DNA of 64,000 nucleotides. It comes from Streptomyces sp. MMG1121. Lineage in GTDB: Bacteria > Actinomycetota > Actinomycetes > Streptomycetales > Streptomycetaceae. The stretch spans positions 72,095-136,094 of the forward strand of contig NZ_LGDV01000096.1 in the NCBI RefSeq assembly GCF_001280015.1. The letters are read 5' to 3'. The position numbers and the translations under genes are program-made. Below are positions 60,060 through 64,000 of the stretch, piece after piece. The notes under the pieces are model-generated. The model was not told the DNA's origin and made no database searches. It was given only the letters and a program-made list of their open reading frames with translations. Numbering within the stretch: the first letter of the stretch is position 1; every line of letters begins with the position of its first letter.

Positions 60060-60662
60060 CTACCTTTCCGCCACCTCGCTCGACGGCGGCGCGGTGTTGC
60101 CCGGACGGTTGCGGACCTCGTCCGTGCAGGCGTAGCGGCGGGGGGAGTCGGGCACGGGGCCGGCCAGGATGACCGAGCCGTCGCCCTCCGTCGCCGCCGA
60201 GTCGGAGAGCGTGCACACCAGCTGGGCCAGGGCGTAGGAGGTGAGCCGTGCGGGAGCCGTGCTCAGCCGGAGCATGTCCTCGGGGTCCTTCGGGCCGGGC
60301 CCGCTCACGCTCAGGCCGCCCGGCACGTACGTCGTGTAGCCCGCGGAGCGCTCGGCGGCCGAGGGGGACGCCGCGAGCTGGTCCAGCAGGCCCTGTGCCA
60401 CGATCACCCGGCGCTGGACGTCCGGGGTGCCGTCGGGAACGCGTACCGTCCGGTCGACCGTCACCAGCGACGACGCGCACAGCAGGAAGACCTGCACGGG
60501 CACCCCCTGCGCGGACTGCGTGGCCTGGTCGGGTCCGGCCAGCGAGCACGGCACCCGGGAGGGCGCCGCCCCGAAGTCGGTCGGCACCTGAGTGGCCCGG
60601 ATGCCGCAGCCGGTGAGCAGCAGGCCCAGGAGGGGCAGCGCCAGCAGGCGTCGTACGGTCAT
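60060..60662 (-). CDS. AfsQ operon lipoprotein
   Basis: A 200-residue lipoprotein with lipobox LLTGC (Cys19) and a mature domain with three further Cys (VPCSLAG, LLCASSL, LVCTLSD, CTDEV among them) and no enzyme motif. Its ATG overlaps the afsQ2 stop by 4 bp (ATGA), so it is cotranslated with the kinase. I recall that the S. coelicolor afsQ locus has a similar lipoprotein gene (SCO4905). It may influence signal sensing by AfsQ2 on the outer side of the membrane; this is inference. Confidence 0.85.
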   Translation of the reverse strand: MTVRRLLALPLLGLLLTGCGIRATQVPTDFGAAPSRVPCSLAGPDQATQSAQGVPVQVFLLCASSLVTVDRTVRVPDGTPDVQRRVIVAQGLLDQLAASPSAAERSAGYTTYVPGGLSVSGPGPKDPEDMLRLSTAPARLTSYALAQLVCTLSDSAATEGDGSVILAGPVPDSPRRYACTDEVRNRPGNTAPPSSEVAER

Positions 60663-62251
60663 GACCCCTCCTTTCCGGGACTGTCGTTCGTGTCGGGCGT
60701 GTCGTTGTCCGTGCCCTCGTCGGGCTCCTCGGTCAGCCGCGAGGCGTCCCGCGGCAGCCGCAGGGTGAACACCGCGCCGCCCTCGGGCGAGTTGGCGGCG
60801 GTGATCTCGCCGCCGTGGATGTGGGCGTTCTCCATGGCGATGGACAGGCCCAGGCCGCTGCCCTCGGAGCGCGGCCGGGAGGCGCTCGCCTTGTAGAAGC
60901 GGTCGAACACGTGCGGCAGGACGTCCTCGGGGATGCCCGGCCCGTGGTCGCGGACCCGGATGACGACATCCTCGTCGGCCAGCCGCACCGACACCCGCAC
61001 CGGCGACCCGCCGTGTTTGAGCGCGTTGCCGATCAGGTTGGCGAGGATGACGTCCAGCCGGCGCGGGTCGAGGCGGACGTGGACACCGCGCTCGGCGTCC
61101 AGCTCGACGGCGTCCAGCCAGGCCCGGGCGTCGATGCAGGCGGTGATCTGGTCGGCGACGTCGACGTCGTCCAGCACCAGCCGGGCGGTGCCCGCGTCGA
61201 AGCGGGTGACCTCCATCAGGTTCTCGACCAGGTCGTTCAGCCGTCGTGTCTCGCTCACCACCAGCCGTACGGCCGGCTCGATCATCGGGTCGATGCTCCC
61301 GGACTCGAACTCCAGCTCCTCCTCCAGCACCTCCGTCACGGCGGTGATGGCGGTCAGCGGGGTGCGCAGTTCGTGGGACATGTCGGCGACGAAGCGGCGG
61401 GAGGCGTCGTCGCGGGCGGCCATGTCGGCGACCCGCTTCTCCAGCGCCTCGGCCGCGTTGTTGAACGTCCGTGACAGATCGGCGAGTTCATCGGTTCCGG
61501 ACACCCGCAGCCGGGTGTCCAGCCTGCCCTCGCCGAGGCGCCGGGCGGCGACTCCCAGCCGGTGCACCGGCTTCAGCACGGTCGTGGCGGCGGCCTGCGC
61601 GAGCAGCGCGGCGCCGATCAGTGCGAGACCGGTGGCGATGCCCAGCGACCAGGCCAGCGAGTTGAGGTCCTTGGCCTCCGGTTCCAGGGTCTTCGCCATG
61701 TAGCCGGTCGGACCGCCGCCGATCACCTTCGTACCGGCCACCAGATACGGCGTGCCGTGGTCCACGACCCGCTGCCAGTACAGGTGGTACGGCTCCTTGT
61801 TGGCGTCGGTCACCTTCTGCTGCTTGTTCACGGCCGCGCGCAGCGACTTGGGCACGTCCTCCAGCGAGAAGCCGTTGATGCCGCCCGAGTTGCCGTACAC
61901 CGTCTTGCCGGCGGCGTCCTGGCCGACCAGCAGCACACTGAAGCTCTGGCTGCTGGTCGCCATCTGTCCGGCGGTGCGCTGGAGCTGGTCCTGTGAGGGA
62001 TGCGCGGGCAGCGCGCCCGCGCGGTTCTGCATCTCCTGCCGGAAGTCGCGCAGCACCGCGTCCTGGGCGCGGGTGAGCACCGCCTCCCGGTTCAGCCAGT
62101 AGGCGATGCCCGACGCCGACACCGCGGCCGTCAGGGCCACCAGTGCGAAGACGACGACCAGGCGCAGCCTGAGGCTGGTGAAGCGCAGCCGCGCCAGACT
62201 CCTCGTACGCCCCGCGGTCCAGCCGCGCAGCCCCCCTCGGCCGTCCGTCAC
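60659..62251 (-). CDS. afsQ2: AfsQ2 sensor histidine kinase
   Basis: A 530-residue membrane kinase: first helix RLVVVFALVALTAAVSASGIAYWL (about residues 30-53), an extracytoplasmic loop of ~130 residues, a second helix SLAWSLGIATGLALIGAALLAQ, HAMP domain, then the HisKA box VADMSHELRTPLTAI and the HATPase motifs NLIGNALKHGG, DHGPGIPEDVLPHVFDRFY and GSGLGLSIA. GTG 62251 overlaps the afsQ1 stop (GTGA). Length agrees with the ~535 residues I remember for S. coelicolor AfsQ2. With AfsQ1 it responds to nitrogen-related conditions and activates antibiotic pathways in that species. Confidence 0.93.
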   Translation of the reverse strand: MTDGRGGLRGWTAGRTRSLARLRFTSLRLRLVVVFALVALTAAVSASGIAYWLNREAVLTRAQDAVLRDFRQEMQNRAGALPAHPSQDQLQRTAGQMATSSQSFSVLLVGQDAAGKTVYGNSGGINGFSLEDVPKSLRAAVNKQQKVTDANKEPYHLYWQRVVDHGTPYLVAGTKVIGGGPTGYMAKTLEPEAKDLNSLAWSLGIATGLALIGAALLAQAAATTVLKPVHRLGVAARRLGEGRLDTRLRVSGTDELADLSRTFNNAAEALEKRVADMAARDDASRRFVADMSHELRTPLTAITAVTEVLEEELEFESGSIDPMIEPAVRLVVSETRRLNDLVENLMEVTRFDAGTARLVLDDVDVADQITACIDARAWLDAVELDAERGVHVRLDPRRLDVILANLIGNALKHGGSPVRVSVRLADEDVVIRVRDHGPGIPEDVLPHVFDRFYKASASRPRSEGSGLGLSIAMENAHIHGGEITAANSPEGGAVFTLRLPRDASRLTEEPDEGTDNDTPDTNDSPGKEGS

Positions 62252-62925
62252 TGAGGGGTGTCCAGGCGGTAGCCGACGCCACGGACGGTACGAATCAGGG
62301 TCGGGGACGACGGCACGTCCTCGACCTTGGCCCGCAGCCGCTGCACACACGCGTCCACCAGGCGCGAGTCACCCAGGTAGTCGTGCTCCCACACCAGCCG
62401 CAGCAACTGCTGCCGGGACAGGGCCTGACCGGGCCGCCGGCTCAGCTCCAGCAGCAGCCGCAGCTCGGTCGGGGTCAGCTGGAGGTCCTCGCCGTTCTTC
62501 GTCACGGTCATCGCCGAGCGGTCGATGACAAGGCTGCCGAAGGACGCCGAATCGCTGGACTCACGCTCCCCGCGCCGCAGCACGGCCCGGATCCGGGCGT
62601 CCAGCACCCGGCCCTGGACGGGTTTGACGACGTAGTCGTCGGCCCCCGACTCCAGGCCGACCACGACATCAATGTCATCACTGCGCGCGGTCAGCAGGAT
62701 GATCGGCAGCTGGTCGGTGCGCCGGATCCGGCGGCACACCTCGAAGCCGTCGATGCCGGGCAGCATCACGTCCAGCACGATCAGGTCGGGCCGGTGCTCG
62801 CGCAGCAGCTTCAGACCGTCCTCACCGCTGGCAGCGGTCGCCACCCGGTGACCCTGGCGCGTCAGAGAGAGCTCCAGGGCCGTGCGGATGGCGTCGTCGT
62901 CCTCGATCAGCAACAGGGAAGGCAC
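62248..62925 (-). CDS. afsQ1: AfsQ1 response regulator
   Basis: A 225-residue OmpR-type regulator. Receiver domain with acidic pair IEDDDA at the start, phosphorylated Asp52 (VLDVMLPGIDGF) and Lys in YVVKPV; the C-terminal winged helix includes LTPTELRLLLELSRRPGQALSRQQLL and DACVQRLRAKVED. GTG 62925 gives exactly the 225-residue length known from S. coelicolor AfsQ1; an in-frame ATG at 62943 would add six residues. It is divergent from sigQ, with an AfsQ1-type box in between. Confidence 0.95.
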   Translation of the reverse strand: MPSLLLIEDDDAIRTALELSLTRQGHRVATAASGEDGLKLLREHRPDLIVLDVMLPGIDGFEVCRRIRRTDQLPIILLTARSDDIDVVVGLESGADDYVVKPVQGRVLDARIRAVLRRGERESSDSASFGSLVIDRSAMTVTKNGEDLQLTPTELRLLLELSRRPGQALSRQQLLRLVWEHDYLGDSRLVDACVQRLRAKVEDVPSSPTLIRTVRGVGYRLDTPQ

Positions 62926-63032
62926 GGGCTCATTCTGGCCCATGGACCGGGTGTCCTACGACCTGCCCGCACCAGGCCTTCCCTACCGCCACGACATGTG
63001 CACTTCCTGTGACGATCCTGGACCGTGCCCCT

Positions 63033-63048
63033 GTGACAGGTCTGTGAC
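63033..63048. promoter_or_regulatory. AfsQ1-type binding site (GTGAC-N6-GTGAC)
   Basis: Two GTGAC direct repeats at 63033-63037 and 63044-63048 separated by exactly 6 bp match the published AfsQ1 consensus GTnAC-n6-GTnAC. A third GTGAC lies at 63009-63013. The surrounding sequence repeats CTGTGACAG with an 11-bp period. It lies in the afsQ1-sigQ spacer, 118 bp before the sigQ start. Confidence 0.85.
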
Positions 63049-63165
63049 AGTCGGCGGACACGGCCATGAAGTGGCCCCGGCAGTCTTTTGGTCACGGGCA
63101 GGCAGCCAGCCGGAGCCGGCCCGGGCAGGACCGAACCACCGGAAGTCCACGACGGGGAGCGCGAG

Positions 63166-63942
63166 ATGAACACGCTGCACAGCATCAGCACCAGCGCAGT
63201 GGTCACGCGCCTGCACGACGTGCACCGGGGTTCCGAGAAGTCCGGTGCCGTGAGCGGGCGGGGGTGCGCTCGCGGCACCGGGCGTCAGCACCCGGCGTAC
63301 ATGTCGGTGGTCGACGCCCACACGGGGGAAGGCGGCACGGGGACCGCGGCGGCAGCCGTCATGGGCGCTGTCGGGGCAGCCACGTACAGGGAGGACTCGG
63401 GGGAGCAGCGCCGCTCGCTGACGGAGGCGGAGTTCACCGCCTACGTCCAGGAGCGCCGCGCCTCCCTGTACGCCACCGCCTACCATCTGACCGGCGACCG
63501 CTTCGAGGCCGAGGACCTGCTGCAGAGCGCGCTGTTCTCGACGTACAAGGCGTGGGACCGGATCAGCGACAAGGCCGCGGTCGGCGGGTACCTCCGCCGC
63601 ACCATGACCAACCTGCACATCAGCGCCTGGCGGCGCCGCAAGCTCAACGAGTACCCGACCGAGGAACTGCCGGAGACGCCCTCCGACACGGACGCGATGC
63701 GCGGCACCGAACTGCGCGCGGTCCTGTGGCAGGCGCTGGCCCGGCTCTCCGAACTCCAGCGCACCATGCTGGTCCTGCGCTACTACGAGGGCCGTACGGA
63801 CCCGGAGATCGCGGAGATCCTCAACATCAGTGTCGGCACGGTGAAGTCCAGCATCTGGCGCTCGCTGCGCCGGCTGCGCGAGGACGAGGTCCTCAGCTTC
63901 GGCCGTGACGAGGAGGACGCCTTCGGCGAGCTGGTCGCCTGA
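63166..63942 (+). CDS. sigQ: SigQ, SigE-type ECF sigma factor
   Basis: A 258-residue ECF factor. A long variable N-terminal stretch of ~85 residues precedes region 2 (FTAYVQERRASLYATAYHLTGDRFEAEDLLQSALFSTYKAWDRI) and region 4 (LSELQRTMLVLRYYEGRTDPEIAEILNISVGTVKSSIWRSLRRLRED). ATG 63166 with GGGGAG 8 nt upstream is chosen over the longer open frame starting at 63088. The genomic position divergent from afsQ1 matches S. coelicolor sigQ, which is under AfsQ1 control and lowers antibiotic production there. Confidence 0.92.
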   Translation: MNTLHSISTSAVVTRLHDVHRGSEKSGAVSGRGCARGTGRQHPAYMSVVDAHTGEGGTGTAAAAVMGAVGAATYREDSGEQRRSLTEAEFTAYVQERRASLYATAYHLTGDRFEAEDLLQSALFSTYKAWDRISDKAAVGGYLRRTMTNLHISAWRRRKLNEYPTEELPETPSDTDAMRGTELRAVLWQALARLSELQRTMLVLRYYEGRTDPEIAEILNISVGTVKSSIWRSLRRLREDEVLSFGRDEEDAFGELVA

Positions 63943-63948
63943 AGGCCG

Positions 63949-63968
63949 GGGTCACCGGGGGGTGACCC
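63949..63968 (+). terminator. Hairpin after sigQ
   Basis: GGGTCACC-gggg-GGTGACCC, an 8-bp perfect stem starting 7 bp after the sigQ stop. The arms also contain GTCAC/GTGAC, so a regulator site is an alternative. Confidence 0.6.
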
Positions 63969-64000
63969 GAGGGGGGAACGGGGGAAACGGGGGGCCACTG

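Overview
The window is chromosomal DNA of a Streptomyces or very close relative. GC content is very high, GTG starts are common, codon third positions are almost all G or C, and the order of marker genes (glyA, trpS, sdhCDAB, GH20 hexosaminidase, neuB-like cluster, BMP transporter, cdd, deoA, add, afsQ1/afsQ2, sigQ) matches what I remember of the S. coelicolor SCO4836-SCO4908 core region. I see no rRNA, tRNA, CRISPR array, insertion sequence, prophage or attachment site. About 62 protein genes fill the window, with one probable gene remnant.

Layout. 1-7.1 kb: end of a MocR-type regulator, a DMT transporter, a lipoprotein/ATP-grasp pair resembling E. coli ygiB-ygiC, ornithine aminotransferase (rocD), serine hydroxymethyltransferase (glyA) and tryptophanyl-tRNA synthetase (trpS). 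7.3-14 kb: a 2'-5' RNA ligase-like protein, a DprE1/DprE2-like pair, a YihY membrane protein, a D,D-carboxypeptidase, a small membrane protein and an M1 metallopeptidase lipoprotein. 14-21.3 kb: a peptide-type substrate-binding protein, a TetR regulator, a VOC protein, the four-gene succinate dehydrogenase operon ending at a strong terminator, and an OHCU decarboxylase whose tail is read from a dispersed repeat. 21.4-28.4 kb: GH20 hexosaminidase, two unknown genes, two consecutive paralogous sigma-factor modules each followed by a membrane or small partner gene, and an L,D-transpeptidase. 28.5-32.9 kb: a methylmalonyl-CoA mutase catalytic chain, a LeuE-type exporter, and a flavin monooxygenase divergent from a TetR gene with two mirrored operators.

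32.9-41.4 kb is a surface-glycan locus: acyltransferase, polysialyltransferase-like protein, GT2 glycosyltransferase, a DUF6716-like putative glycosyltransferase, a fused CMP-sialate synthetase/HAD phosphatase, a NeuB-type synthase without its SAF domain, and a GT52-like putative sialyltransferase. It looks able to make and polymerise a CMP-activated nonulosonic acid such as Kdn. I recall that S. coelicolor has a Kdn-containing teichulosonic acid and a comparable locus.

41.6-58.5 kb: an M20 amidohydrolase, then a nucleoside uptake and salvage set: BMP lipoprotein, ABC ATPase (which appears to start at a rare ATC codon), two permeases, cytidine deaminase, thymidine phosphorylase and, 7 kb further on, adenosine deaminase. 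Three promoters of this set carry the same short palindrome, CTACGCGYGTAG or a near match, so I infer one repressor controls uptake and deamination together. Between deoA and add lie a Uma2-type remnant, an auxin-efflux-type carrier, a STAS protein overlapping an ECF sigma factor gene, a second beta-clamp paralogue, an MFS exporter with its LysR regulator, and an alpha/beta hydrolase with Asp at the nucleophile position.

58.6-64 kb: a small secreted protein, PspC and VanZ proteins, and the afsQ1-afsQ2-lipoprotein operon divergent from sigQ, with a GTGAC-N6-GTGAC site between them that fits the AfsQ1 box.
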